Shown piece by piece: positions 25,029 to 32,677 of a stretch of DNA of 48,378 nt; the stretch's first letter is position 1, and every line of letters starts with the position of its first letter. The translations under genes were made by a program, and so were the position numbers. The DNA comes from an uncultured Eubacteriales bacterium. Lineage in GTDB: Bacteria > Bacillota > Clostridia > Monoglobales > Monoglobaceae. The stretch covers positions 1 to 48,378 of the forward strand of contig CAJKEB010000010.1 of NCBI GenBank assembly GCA_905198865.1, read 5' to 3'. Under the pieces are notes generated by a model. It was not told the DNA's origin and searched no databases. It saw nothing but the letters and a program-made list of their open reading frames with translations.

Positions 25029-25421
25029 ATGAATTTGAATAATATGGATCTGGAGCTATTGGAAGCCGCACGAGATGCAATAGCAAATAACTATGATAAG
25101 GTTAATCAACTGCACACAGTAGGTGCAGCTGTCAGATGTGGCTCAGGTAAAATTTACACAGGTGTAAATGTATATGCTATACACAGCGCTTGTGCCGAAC
25201 AAGTCGCTCTCGGTACGGCAATAACCAACGGTGAGCGTGAGTTTAAGTCTATCGTTGCAGTAACCGGCGAGCATGGCGAAAATGTTATTCCGCCGTGCGG
25301 AAATTGCAGACAGATACTCTCGGATTATGCACCTGAGTGTGAAGTAATTTTACTTGTCAATGGTAAGCTGATTAAGCTACAAGCAAAAGAGCTTTTGCCA
25401 TATCCGTATATAACACCATAA
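25029..25421 (+). CDS. cdd: Cytidine deaminase-family protein
   Basis: A 130-residue zinc-dependent deaminase. Zinc and catalytic residues are in 'HSACAEQVAL' and 'PPCGNCRQ', and the fold begins 'LLEAARDAIANNY'. Canonical cytidine deaminases have 'HAE' where this has 'CAE', as in the blasticidin-S deaminase-like and tetrameric Bacillus forms, so the substrate could be cytidine or a related nucleoside. The ATG at 25029 lacks a strong ribosome site (AAAGAGTG). It may be cotranscribed with metY and ends in a clear terminator. Confidence 0.85.
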   Translation: MNLNNMDLELLEAARDAIANNYDKVNQLHTVGAAVRCGSGKIYTGVNVYAIHSACAEQVALGTAITNGEREFKSIVAVTGEHGENVIPPCGNCRQILSDYAPECEVILLVNGKLIKLQAKELLPYPYITP

Positions 25422-25427
25422 TAAGAT

Positions 25428-25462
25428 AAAAATAACGGGCGGAAATTGCCCGTTATTTTTTT
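25428..25462. terminator. Terminator between cdd and the GH105 gene
   Basis: AATAACGGGC pairs with GCCCGTTATT, a 10-bp perfect stem with a 7-nt loop. It has T7 on the plus strand and A-rich sequence on the other side, so it serves both convergent genes. Confidence 0.9.
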
Positions 25463-25478
25463 GCTTGTGCATATTTAA

Positions 25479-26579
25479 TTATTCATGAAATGCTTTGTAA
25501 ACTTCAACGCACATAAGAATAAATGCTCCAGCACCGTGCAAATCGTTTGCGCTTGTCGGTCTGCCCAAGTAATGCTCATAGTCGCCGACGCCGGTTCCTA
25601 TACAGATGTTATCAATTATCACACCGTTTTCATCGTATTTAAGACGGTTGATAATTCCCTCATATCCTTTCTTTGCATATTCAAGATATGATTGATCCAT
25701 ATAGCCTTCTTTAACCGCACGGCACAGTGCGCTTACGAACAGACAGGTGCATGAGGATTCGAGCCAGTTATTCTTGTCGTAGCCCTTGTCAACAACCTGA
25801 TACCATAATCCGGTTTCGGGATCCTGGTATTTTACTACTGCTTTAAGCAGATCTGTTGCGGCACGAACCATTTCAGGCTTATCCTTATAATCGTCAGGGA
25901 AGTAGCCCAAATCTTCAAATATGGCAACAGGAACCCAGCCTATTGAACGACCCCAGAACTCTGGCGAATGTCCTGTTTCCGGATTTGCCCAGGGCTGCTC
26001 TTTTGCGTAATCCCACGCATGATACCAAAGACCTGTTTCCTTATCTATTGTCTTTTTCTCCATCATCAGCACCTGAAATGCTGTGAGGTCAAAGTATTCC
26101 GGCTTGTCGAAAACCTTGGCATATTCCGAACAAATCGGACCTGCCATATACAGACCATCAAGCCACATTTGCTGAGGATAACGACCCTTGTGCCAAAATC
26201 CGCCTTCCGGGTTCTTCGGGAAGTCTTTGATAAGCGGAAGAAGAGTATCAAGCGCAGTCTTATAGCGTTCGTCTCCCGTTTTTTCATAGAGCATAAACAG
26301 CAGTACGCCCGGCTCCATATCGTCAAGCTGAGTTTTATCAAACTTTGTTATTGTTCCGTTTTCATCAATAATTGAATCAACCCACGCCTTTATGTAGTTA
26401 TAGTATTTCTCATCGCCGCAAAGTTCATATGTCTTTTGCATACCTGAGAGAAATACACCCTGATGATAATGGAATCTGCCTTTAGGCGGCAGGTCTTCGG
26501 CGTTAAACTTCTTCATCAGCGTATCGCATGCCATTTCAGCATATTCAAGAGCGGTGTGATCTTTATAAACCAAATCCAT
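25479..26579 (-). CDS. GH105 unsaturated rhamnogalacturonyl hydrolase
   Basis: A 366-residue cytoplasmic glycoside hydrolase with an alpha/alpha-barrel fold, like B. subtilis YteR/YesR. It removes the unsaturated galacturonyl unit from lyase-generated rhamnogalacturonan oligosaccharides. Visible motifs are 'FHYHQGVFLSGM', the catalytic aspartate in 'QMWLDGLYMAGP', 'HAWD' and 'FWGRSIGWVPVA'. There is no signal peptide, so imported oligosaccharide is the likely substrate. No transporter for it is adjacent. It has its own promoter. Confidence 0.92.
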   Translation of the reverse strand: MDLVYKDHTALEYAEMACDTLMKKFNAEDLPPKGRFHYHQGVFLSGMQKTYELCGDEKYYNYIKAWVDSIIDENGTITKFDKTQLDDMEPGVLLFMLYEKTGDERYKTALDTLLPLIKDFPKNPEGGFWHKGRYPQQMWLDGLYMAGPICSEYAKVFDKPEYFDLTAFQVLMMEKKTIDKETGLWYHAWDYAKEQPWANPETGHSPEFWGRSIGWVPVAIFEDLGYFPDDYKDKPEMVRAATDLLKAVVKYQDPETGLWYQVVDKGYDKNNWLESSCTCLFVSALCRAVKEGYMDQSYLEYAKKGYEGIINRLKYDENGVIIDNICIGTGVGDYEHYLGRPTSANDLHGAGAFILMCVEVYKAFHE

Positions 26580-26632
26580 TTTTAATTCTCCTTTTTATTT
26601 AATATTTTTATGACTAAATTGATTATACTGTA

Positions 26633-26660
26633 ATTATACCATAAATTTACCGAATATCAA
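26633..26660 (-). promoter_or_regulatory. Promoter of the GH105 gene
   Basis: On the minus strand: TTGATA, 16 nt, TATAAT, about 50 nt before the start codon. Confidence 0.7.
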
Positions 26661-26701
26661 GCATAAATATATGATTTTTTTATTAAAATTTATGTTTATA
26701 T

Positions 26702-26730
26702 AAAAATGTCTCCCGCCTTTGGGAGACATT
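26702..26730 (-). terminator. Terminator of the secreted stalk-domain gene
   Basis: On the minus strand, AATGTCTCCC pairs with GGGAGACATT and is followed by TTTTATA. It starts six bases past the stop codon. Confidence 0.85.
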
Positions 26731-26735
26731 CAGGA

Positions 26736-29330
26736 TTATTTAAATTCAGCGTGCAGATTTGATTTTATAAATGCGGCTGCGTAATTGCTTATAGCACCAT
26801 AGTTTTCTTCAAACTGTACCCAGGTGTTTGTGGCTTCATCAAGATAAAACTTCACATCGTTTACAATTTTTGAATTACTGTCAGATAAAGCTATACTTTC
26901 ATCCCATACAAGTACAGGAGTTGGATTTGTGGTGCTTTCTACGTCAAATAACACTGCTTCAATTCTGTTGTCACGATAGCCTTCGCGGTATATTGCATAG
27001 TAGTTTTGAGCCATATCAGGCAGCTCAGGCAAATCATCTATTGCGACCTCCTGTGCATACTCATTCCAGCCAACTTTATATCCAAGGTTTTCACTGAGAA
27101 ATCTTAAAGGAATAAGAGTACGGTCGTTCAGCAATATCGGTGATACATATGTTTCAAATTCCTTACCGTTTATAACCGCTGTATTGCTGCCAATAGTAAA
27201 CGCAATGCTTGTTTTTCCATCGGTTGCCACAGCAGTATCAGTATCATTATTCCAATCTACTGTCATTCCGAATTTTTCAAAAATGAATCTCATGGGAACC
27301 ATAGTTCTGTCATTTTGAATTATTGGAGGCTGGTCAAACTTTAAGTATTCATCATTCAGCTTAACCATAATATCATTCATAGTCTCATCTTCGGATTTAT
27401 CCCAATATGGGGTATACCACTTTGCTCCGTCAGTGCTGAAGGTTCTTGTTCCGTCCTGAGGTGTAATTATGAATTTGCCGTATGTATAAATGGCTTTCAT
27501 GGGAAATTCATCAAAATGCGTCTGACCAATCAAATCAAAATTCTTATTTAAGAAGTATACATCGCTTGCCAGCGGCTTGAACTGTCCCTCCCAGTCCGGG
27601 TGGTCATCCCAGTCTTTCCAGCGCAGCATATAGCCGTAATCAGTCTCGGTCACCTCAAAATTGCTTAAGTTTCCGCTGAAAAATTCTTTTGTTTCCGCGC
27701 TTGCCTTTTCTGTGTACTCACTTAAGTAAGTATTTTCTATAGTTATATAGTCCGGAAGCCAGTTCTTTGTTTCCGTTCTTAGGTCAAACTGCGGTTTGTC
27801 GTCCGAAATTCTGAAGGAATTTTTTAATCCGCCCATATAATTTACGGGCAGAATAGTTTCAATAATAAATTCTTTTGTCTCGTGCGGTTTAAGCTCCACA
27901 GATGCGCATGTATCAGTTGTTATATCCCATTCATTTCCGCCTTTGCATATAGGGGTGCCTATTATATTATTGTAATTATCACGCACAACCGTAATTATGT
28001 TTGCCGAGGTTGCCGCGTCATAGTTGAAGTATCTGGTTTTTGCGCCGTTATTTGTAACGGTAAGGTTATAGCGTGTTGAGACGCCGTAATTACCCATACT
28101 GCAAGCAATACCGTGGTTGTCGATTATTTCGCCGTTTTTATCTCTTGCCTCAAGCAGATAGTTCGGTGAATAATCGTCTGCTGATACACCGCTTTCAGTG
28201 ACATATTCTTTTGTATCGCTGTGATATATATCAAATATCCAGACATCATCTCTTTCGCTTTGAGGTACGTTTTTACCGTAATACGTTAACTTATACGGGT
28301 CAATGTATTTAAGCGGCAGCATATCCGTTTCAACAGTGATATATTTTGCCCATATGTCATCCTGAGGATTCAGATTTGTAACCCAGTCATTAGTCACTAC
28401 ATCATTGAAAAACTGATTTGAAAATGTCACCGGCAAATACTGACCGTCAGGTGTTTCATCGTCTATGGTATATTCGAGTTCAGCATTGACTTCCGGCAGA
28501 CTGTCAGCAACCCCTTTGTGACATCTGTCTCTGAGATAAATGCCGTAGCCGATATTTGAACTGTCAAATCCTGTTCTATCGCCGAGTTTCCCGTCCTGTG
28601 ACCTTAATTCAACAACATTCATGTCAACCATACCGCTTTTTAATTCGGTATCAGCTGTTATAAATATTGGCAGAACCATGCTGCACGCTGCATAATTGTC
28701 AAGATATTGACTCAGCCATACGGTTTCATCTTTTTTGATATTTATCGTAACCGGCTGATAATTCCTGTCTTTAAACACCTTGCTGCTGTGAAGCTGTTTT
28801 ATATCGCTTTTAAGCATTGTTGCACATGCATTAAGTCCGCCCCAGTTAGTGGCTTCAAATAACTGCTCGCCTTTCTCGTTTGTATAGCGCTTTACGGCAG
28901 GCGTCTCACATGCAGCGTTGTTGATAACAAGTACGGAATCCTCTTTGGCTTTGATTTCAACGTCAAGTTCAACGTCAAAACCTAAACCGCTTGGGTTGTT
29001 ATAACTATCAAAGCCATACGTATAATTAATGTGAGATAAGTACAAATAGTATCTGTCCGGCGTTAAGTTTTCATTGTTCATTGTATATCTCGGATTTGGG
29101 TTCGGGGATCCCGCAAGAGTGTTACGCCCTATTCCCTCAGTATTGTTGCAATATATAAATTTACCTTCGCTCTTTGGCATGAACTCAAGCGCCTGCGCCT
29201 CGATAAGCCCGTCGGCGTTTTCGGCGTTAACATGAATAGCCGGACATAATAATATTATCAATGTCATAATGGATATAAATATTAGTTTAAAATTAGTCAT
29301 ATTAATATCAAAATTTTTACTTTTTAGCAT
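26736..29330 (-). CDS. Secreted protein with copper-amine-oxidase-like stalk domain
   Basis: An 864-residue protein with an N-terminal signal peptide (hydrophobic 'LIFISIMTLIILLC', cleavage near 'VNA-EN'). Residues from about 35 to 640 are beta-rich and not recognised. Near 655-785 lies a CuAO-N (stalk) domain with 'DRTMVPMRFIFEKFGMTVDW' and 'LNDRTLIPLRFLSENLGY'. In Clostridia this domain is a common cell-surface module and does not imply amine oxidase activity. GGGAGGTAATT precedes the ATG. It is transcribed alone between the GH105 gene and ptsH. A surface or glycan-binding role is a guess. Confidence 0.85.
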   Translation of the reverse strand: MLKSKNFDINMTNFKLIFISIMTLIILLCPAIHVNAENADGLIEAQALEFMPKSEGKFIYCNNTEGIGRNTLAGSPNPNPRYTMNNENLTPDRYYLYLSHINYTYGFDSYNNPSGLGFDVELDVEIKAKEDSVLVINNAACETPAVKRYTNEKGEQLFEATNWGGLNACATMLKSDIKQLHSSKVFKDRNYQPVTINIKKDETVWLSQYLDNYAACSMVLPIFITADTELKSGMVDMNVVELRSQDGKLGDRTGFDSSNIGYGIYLRDRCHKGVADSLPEVNAELEYTIDDETPDGQYLPVTFSNQFFNDVVTNDWVTNLNPQDDIWAKYITVETDMLPLKYIDPYKLTYYGKNVPQSERDDVWIFDIYHSDTKEYVTESGVSADDYSPNYLLEARDKNGEIIDNHGIACSMGNYGVSTRYNLTVTNNGAKTRYFNYDAATSANIITVVRDNYNNIIGTPICKGGNEWDITTDTCASVELKPHETKEFIIETILPVNYMGGLKNSFRISDDKPQFDLRTETKNWLPDYITIENTYLSEYTEKASAETKEFFSGNLSNFEVTETDYGYMLRWKDWDDHPDWEGQFKPLASDVYFLNKNFDLIGQTHFDEFPMKAIYTYGKFIITPQDGTRTFSTDGAKWYTPYWDKSEDETMNDIMVKLNDEYLKFDQPPIIQNDRTMVPMRFIFEKFGMTVDWNNDTDTAVATDGKTSIAFTIGSNTAVINGKEFETYVSPILLNDRTLIPLRFLSENLGYKVGWNEYAQEVAIDDLPELPDMAQNYYAIYREGYRDNRIEAVLFDVESTTNPTPVLVWDESIALSDSNSKIVNDVKFYLDEATNTWVQFEENYGAISNYAAAFIKSNLHAEFK

Positions 29331-29703
29331 AATTACCTCCCGATTATAAAATGTACAGATATATATTTTGACGTTAAAAATTCCAAAAAGTTCCTAATTT
29401 AGCAATTATTTTATCATATCTTTACGTTTAAAATTGAATCTTTGTCTGATAATCAGTAATTATTTATATACATTCAAAAGCTCTGTAATATTTGTCTCTG
29501 AGGTAATAATAAAAATGTATAAAATATTTAAATACAATAATGGGTATTTTATGCAGCTATACAATAATTTAGATTATAATTAAAAATCAAACAAAAAAAT
29601 GTATAAAATCAAAATTTGTACTTGACTTCTTAAAAAATATTAGGTATTATAGTATAGACGTTAAAAACGGTCTAATTTAATTAGCATTAAAGGAGCGGTA
29701 TTT
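29331..29703. other. AT-rich divergent gap before ptsH
   Basis: This 373-base gap lies between two divergent genes. It contains the ptsH promoter and a 15-bp direct repeat, AAAAATGTATAAAAT (29511-29525 and 29595-29609). I see no gene or structured RNA in it. Confidence 0.5.
29622..29650 (+). promoter_or_regulatory. Promoter of ptsH
   Basis: TTGACT, 17 nt, TATTAT, about 55 nt before the HPr start codon. Confidence 0.75.
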
Positions 29704-29964
29704 ATGTATATGAAAGAAGTTGTTGTTCAAAATCAGGTGGGACTTCACGCAAGACCTGCCACCTTCTTTATTCAGAAGGCAAATGAATATAAATCCAGTA
29801 TCTGGGTTGAAAGTGAAGACAGAAAGGTTAACGCCAAGAGCTTGCTCGGTGTACTTTCTCTGGGTATCACAAAGGGTCATACCATTACTATTATTTCAGA
29901 AGGTCCGGACGAGGAAGATGCTGTTAACGATTTGGTTAATTTGATTTCTTCGAATTTTGCATAA
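29704..29964 (+). CDS. ptsH: Phosphocarrier protein HPr
   Basis: An 86-residue HPr. The phosphorylated histidine is His15 in 'GLHARPA' and the regulatory serine is Ser46 in 'NAKSLLGVLSLGI', so it can serve both sugar transport and HPr-kinase/CcpA control. The presence of His15 argues against the Crh paralogue. AAGGAG lies 8 nt before the ATG. It is placed before uvrC but separated from it by a terminator. Being a central metabolic gene inside the cotJC element is unexpected. Confidence 0.95.
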   Translation: MYMKEVVVQNQVGLHARPATFFIQKANEYKSSIWVESEDRKVNAKSLLGVLSLGITKGHTITIISEGPDEEDAVNDLVNLISSNFA

Positions 29965-30000
29965 ACCGCTTTGGCGTATATAATAACTGCCTTTGAATTC

Positions 30001-30038
30001 AAGAGTGAACTGCTTGCAATTGTGGTTTACTCTTTTTT
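30001..30038 (+). terminator. Terminator of ptsH
   Basis: AAGAGTGAAC pairs with GTTTACTCTT (one G-T) around a 14-nt loop and is followed by T4. Confidence 0.8.
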
Positions 30039-30075
30039 GGTTGTAAGGAAAAATTATATAAACCGGGTGATAAGT

Positions 30076-31950
30076 ATGGATAATGAAACGTTAATAAGAA
30101 TAAAAGAAAAATTAAAATCGCTGCCCATGTCGCCGGGCGTTTACCTGATGAAGAACAGCGATGGGAAGATAATATACGTTGGCAAAAGTAAGGCGCTTAA
30201 AAACCGTGTTAGTTCATATTTTGTCAATTCAAAAAGTCATAACGTTAAAACCAAAAAGATGGTCAGCAACGTGTATGATTTTGACTACATGGTTACCGAC
30301 AGCGAGGTTGAGGCACTTATTCTTGAGTGTAATCTGATCAAAAAATATATGCCGAAGTATAATATTCTTCTTAAAGATGACAAGCAGTATCCGTATATCA
30401 AAATTACATCAAAAGAGGAATATCCGAGAATTTTTATAACCAGAAAGCTTGTTAAGGACGGTTCAAAATACTTCGGACCATATATGAGCGCTTCAAATAC
30501 CAAGGAAACTCTTGAGGTTATAAAAAAACTGTTTAAAATCAGAAGCTGCAACAAAGTTCTGCCCCGTGATATAGGTAAGGACAGACCATGCCTGTATTAT
30601 CATATCGGTCAGTGTAGCGCTCCCTGTGCAAATAAAATCTCAAAAGAGGAGTATTCTGAAATGTTCAGTCAGATTGCTTCTGTTTTAAACGGCAATTATT
30701 CGGTGCTGACCGACGCTCTGACCGAGAAGATGTATACTGCTTCAGAAAACTTAGAGTTTGAAAAGGCTGCCGGGTACAGGGACAGAATTAATCATTTAAA
30801 AGCCCTTGACGAGAAACAGAAAATCATATCAAGCAATAAGGATAACCGTGATATTATCGGTCTTTATAAAGACGCCAATGACGCTTGTGTGCAAGTATTC
30901 TATATGCGCGGTGGAAAAATGCTCGGTTCGGAACACCATATTTTTGAGAATTGTGATGACAGTGATTCTGAGCTTATTCTGAGCTTTGTAAAACAGTTTT
31001 ATTTCAATTCAACGAATTTGCCCAAAGAGATTTTGATTCCTGTTGAAATTGAGGATAAATCAGAAATCGAACAATGGCTTTCCGAAAGAAAGGGAAGCAA
31101 GGTGTCGTTAATTATACCGAAAAGAGGAGATAAGGCGAATAGCGTAGCTATGGTCAGCAGAAATGCTGAGGAAACGCTTAAAATTCATAAGTTTAAGCGT
31201 GATAAGGAACAAACCGACAGAAATGAAATATTGAGTTCTTTGATGAAGGTGCTAAATCTTAAAAATGTACCGCATAGGATTGAAAGCTATGATATATCAA
31301 ATATATCAGGGTCAGGCAGTATCGGTGTTTGCGTTGTGTATAACAATGCAAAACCTCTCAAATCAGCCTACAGAAAATTTAATATTAAGACTGTCGAGGG
31401 AGCAAACGACTATGAAAGCACCCGTGAGGTAATTTACAGAAGAATTTGTGAAGCGTATAAAGAAGAGGATTTGATTAAAGAAGGCAAGCTTGACCGGTCT
31501 AAGGCTAAATTTCTGCCGCTGCCCGATTTGATTTTGTTAGACGGCGGCAAGGGACATGTGAATTTTATACGTGAGCTGTTTGATACAATGGGCGAAGAAA
31601 TACCTGTATACGGACTGGTTAAAGACGATAAGCACCGTACGAGAGCGTTAACGGACAGCGACAGTGAGTTTGTTATAGACAATGACAGCGAATTATTCAA
31701 GTTCTTGACAAGACTTCAGGACGAAGTCCACAGATTTGCGATTACTGCATTCAGAAAGAAACATGAAAAATCAAACGTCCACAGTGAGCTTGATGATATT
31801 CCCGGCGTCGGACCGAAGAAGCGAAATCGGCTTCTTATGTATTTTACATCAGTTAACCGGATAAAAACCGCAACATACGAGGAGCTGTGCACCGCTGTTG
31901 ACAAGCGTGCCGCGAGAAGTGTATATAACTATTTTCATGATGAGAAATAA
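30076..31950 (+). CDS. uvrC: Excinuclease ABC subunit C
   Basis: A 624-residue nucleotide-excision-repair nuclease that makes both incisions around UvrB-bound damage. In order it has a GIY-YIG domain (about 15-95, 'SPGVYLMKNSDGKIIYVGK'), a UVR motif (about 205-240, 'LEFEKAAGYRDRI'), an RNase-H-like endonuclease domain (from about 400, 'ESYDISNISG') and a C-terminal helix-hairpin-helix pair ('DIPGVGPKKRNRLL'). The ATG at 30076 is chosen over further upstream frames because it begins the conserved N-terminus and GGGTGA precedes it. It is the last gene of the element, ending 26 bp before the right att core. Confidence 0.96.
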   Translation: MDNETLIRIKEKLKSLPMSPGVYLMKNSDGKIIYVGKSKALKNRVSSYFVNSKSHNVKTKKMVSNVYDFDYMVTDSEVEALILECNLIKKYMPKYNILLKDDKQYPYIKITSKEEYPRIFITRKLVKDGSKYFGPYMSASNTKETLEVIKKLFKIRSCNKVLPRDIGKDRPCLYYHIGQCSAPCANKISKEEYSEMFSQIASVLNGNYSVLTDALTEKMYTASENLEFEKAAGYRDRINHLKALDEKQKIISSNKDNRDIIGLYKDANDACVQVFYMRGGKMLGSEHHIFENCDDSDSELILSFVKQFYFNSTNLPKEILIPVEIEDKSEIEQWLSERKGSKVSLIIPKRGDKANSVAMVSRNAEETLKIHKFKRDKEQTDRNEILSSLMKVLNLKNVPHRIESYDISNISGSGSIGVCVVYNNAKPLKSAYRKFNIKTVEGANDYESTREVIYRRICEAYKEEDLIKEGKLDRSKAKFLPLPDLILLDGGKGHVNFIRELFDTMGEEIPVYGLVKDDKHRTRALTDSDSEFVIDNDSELFKFLTRLQDEVHRFAITAFRKKHEKSNVHSELDDIPGVGPKKRNRLLMYFTSVNRIKTATYEELCTAVDKRAARSVYNYFHDEK

Positions 31951-31976
31951 GACGGCTTATTAACATCTAAAGAGTC

Positions 31977-31989
31977 GGTACAGAGGAAT
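31977..31989 (+). repeat. attR core, 13-bp direct repeat
   Basis: GGTACAGAGGAAT, identical to 15947-15959. On its element side lie a C at 31976, extending the dyad, and the outer arm GGCTTAT-TAACATC at 31954-31967, which mirrors the arm at the left end. Confidence 0.92.
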
Positions 31990-32381
31990 TGGCACATCTG
32001 GAGATAGTTGGCACTATCGTCAGACAGCTTGTACGGAATGCAACCGATGAAGAAATAGAGAACAGTCCGTTTGGGGCATACTTTATGAATCATGGCAGGG
32101 GCGTGTATCCGTCAGATTCAAGCGGTGTGCCGTTCAGTGCGTCGGTATTGGCGGTTACGGCTGACCCTATTGCTGATTTAAATGAGGATCTTGCTGCAGA
32201 ACAAAAAGCGAGAGTGGTATACGATAATATTTTAAGAGTGTCTGATGATCCGGATGTTAATGATGTCATAAAATTCTTAAGAGAAAGGGAAATAGTACAC
32301 TTCCAAAGATTCGGCGAGGCTCTTGACCAAATCCAGAACAGACCTATCCGAAAAAGCTACTGCGGCGGATTTTGCAAGTAG
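31989..32381 (+). CDS. cotJC: CotJC, C-terminal part (gene split by intervening element)
   Basis: The frame continues CotJC precisely where the upstream part leaves it. After 'GTEE' in the core come 'LAHLEIVGTIVRQLVRN', 'NHGRGVYP' and 'VTADPIADLNEDLAAEQKAR', ending 'SYCGGFCK'. It carries the manganese-catalase-like ligand motifs ('EELAHLEI', 'REREIVHFQRFGEA'). There is no ribosome site, and the nominal TTG start is just the Leu codon of the joined gene, so this part is probably not translated without excision. Joined protein: 65 + 130 residues. Confidence 0.95.
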   Translation: MAHLEIVGTIVRQLVRNATDEEIENSPFGAYFMNHGRGVYPSDSSGVPFSASVLAVTADPIADLNEDLAAEQKARVVYDNILRVSDDPDVNDVIKFLREREIVHFQRFGEALDQIQNRPIRKSYCGGFCK

Positions 32382-32425
32382 CTGATTTGTTAAGCTGTAT
32401 AATAACATGATTTGATTATTCTTTA

Positions 32426-32460
32426 AAAGTCCCGGCAAAAGCTTTGACCGGGACTTTGAA
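32426..32460 (+). terminator. Hairpin after cotJC
   Basis: AAAGTCCCGG pairs with CCGGGACTTT, a perfect 10-bp stem with a 12-nt loop. The tail is only moderately T-rich. It would end the cotJ transcript before secA. Confidence 0.75.
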
Positions 32461-32539
32461 TTTGCGGTTTTATGTGCTAAAATTATATATGTTTATGTAA
32501 AATAGTTAAGAAAAAATTGCATTTTTCATGACAAAAGAC

Positions 32540-32568
32540 TTGCAATAATAATTGATTAAGGTTATAAT
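32540..32568 (+). promoter_or_regulatory. Promoter of secA
   Basis: TTGCAA, 17 nt, TATAAT, about 110 nt before the secA start. Confidence 0.7.
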
Positions 32569-32677
32569 TAGAAAGAATATGTAAATGTGAGTTGCGTTTT
32601 GATAAGAATACTTTATAGTATTTGTATTTACATATGTTATGATTGATTTTCAGTCATTATTTATTGGAGGTTATAGA

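Larger units (their letters stand above)
15947..31989. mobile_element. cotJC intervening element with serine recombinase (16 kb)
   Basis: This 16,030-bp segment is bounded by a 13-bp direct repeat within the two halves of cotJC. A large serine recombinase gene lies next to the left end. Removing the segment restores cotJC in frame, and joining its ends yields a dyad typical of an attP. It has no phage structural genes; the cargo is recombinase, xth, tatD, proA, an ABC transporter, metY, cdd, a GH105 gene, a secreted protein gene, ptsH and uvrC. By analogy with the skin element in sigK, it is probably excised in the mother cell during sporulation. The excision itself is inferred; the sequence relations are seen directly. 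Confidence 0.9.

Noticed and set aside
31989..32381. Downstream cotJC part as an independent short gene starting at TTG
   Set aside because: No ribosome site, starts mid-motif ('EE-LAHLEI'), and continues exactly from the upstream part, so it is the 3' portion of a split gene.
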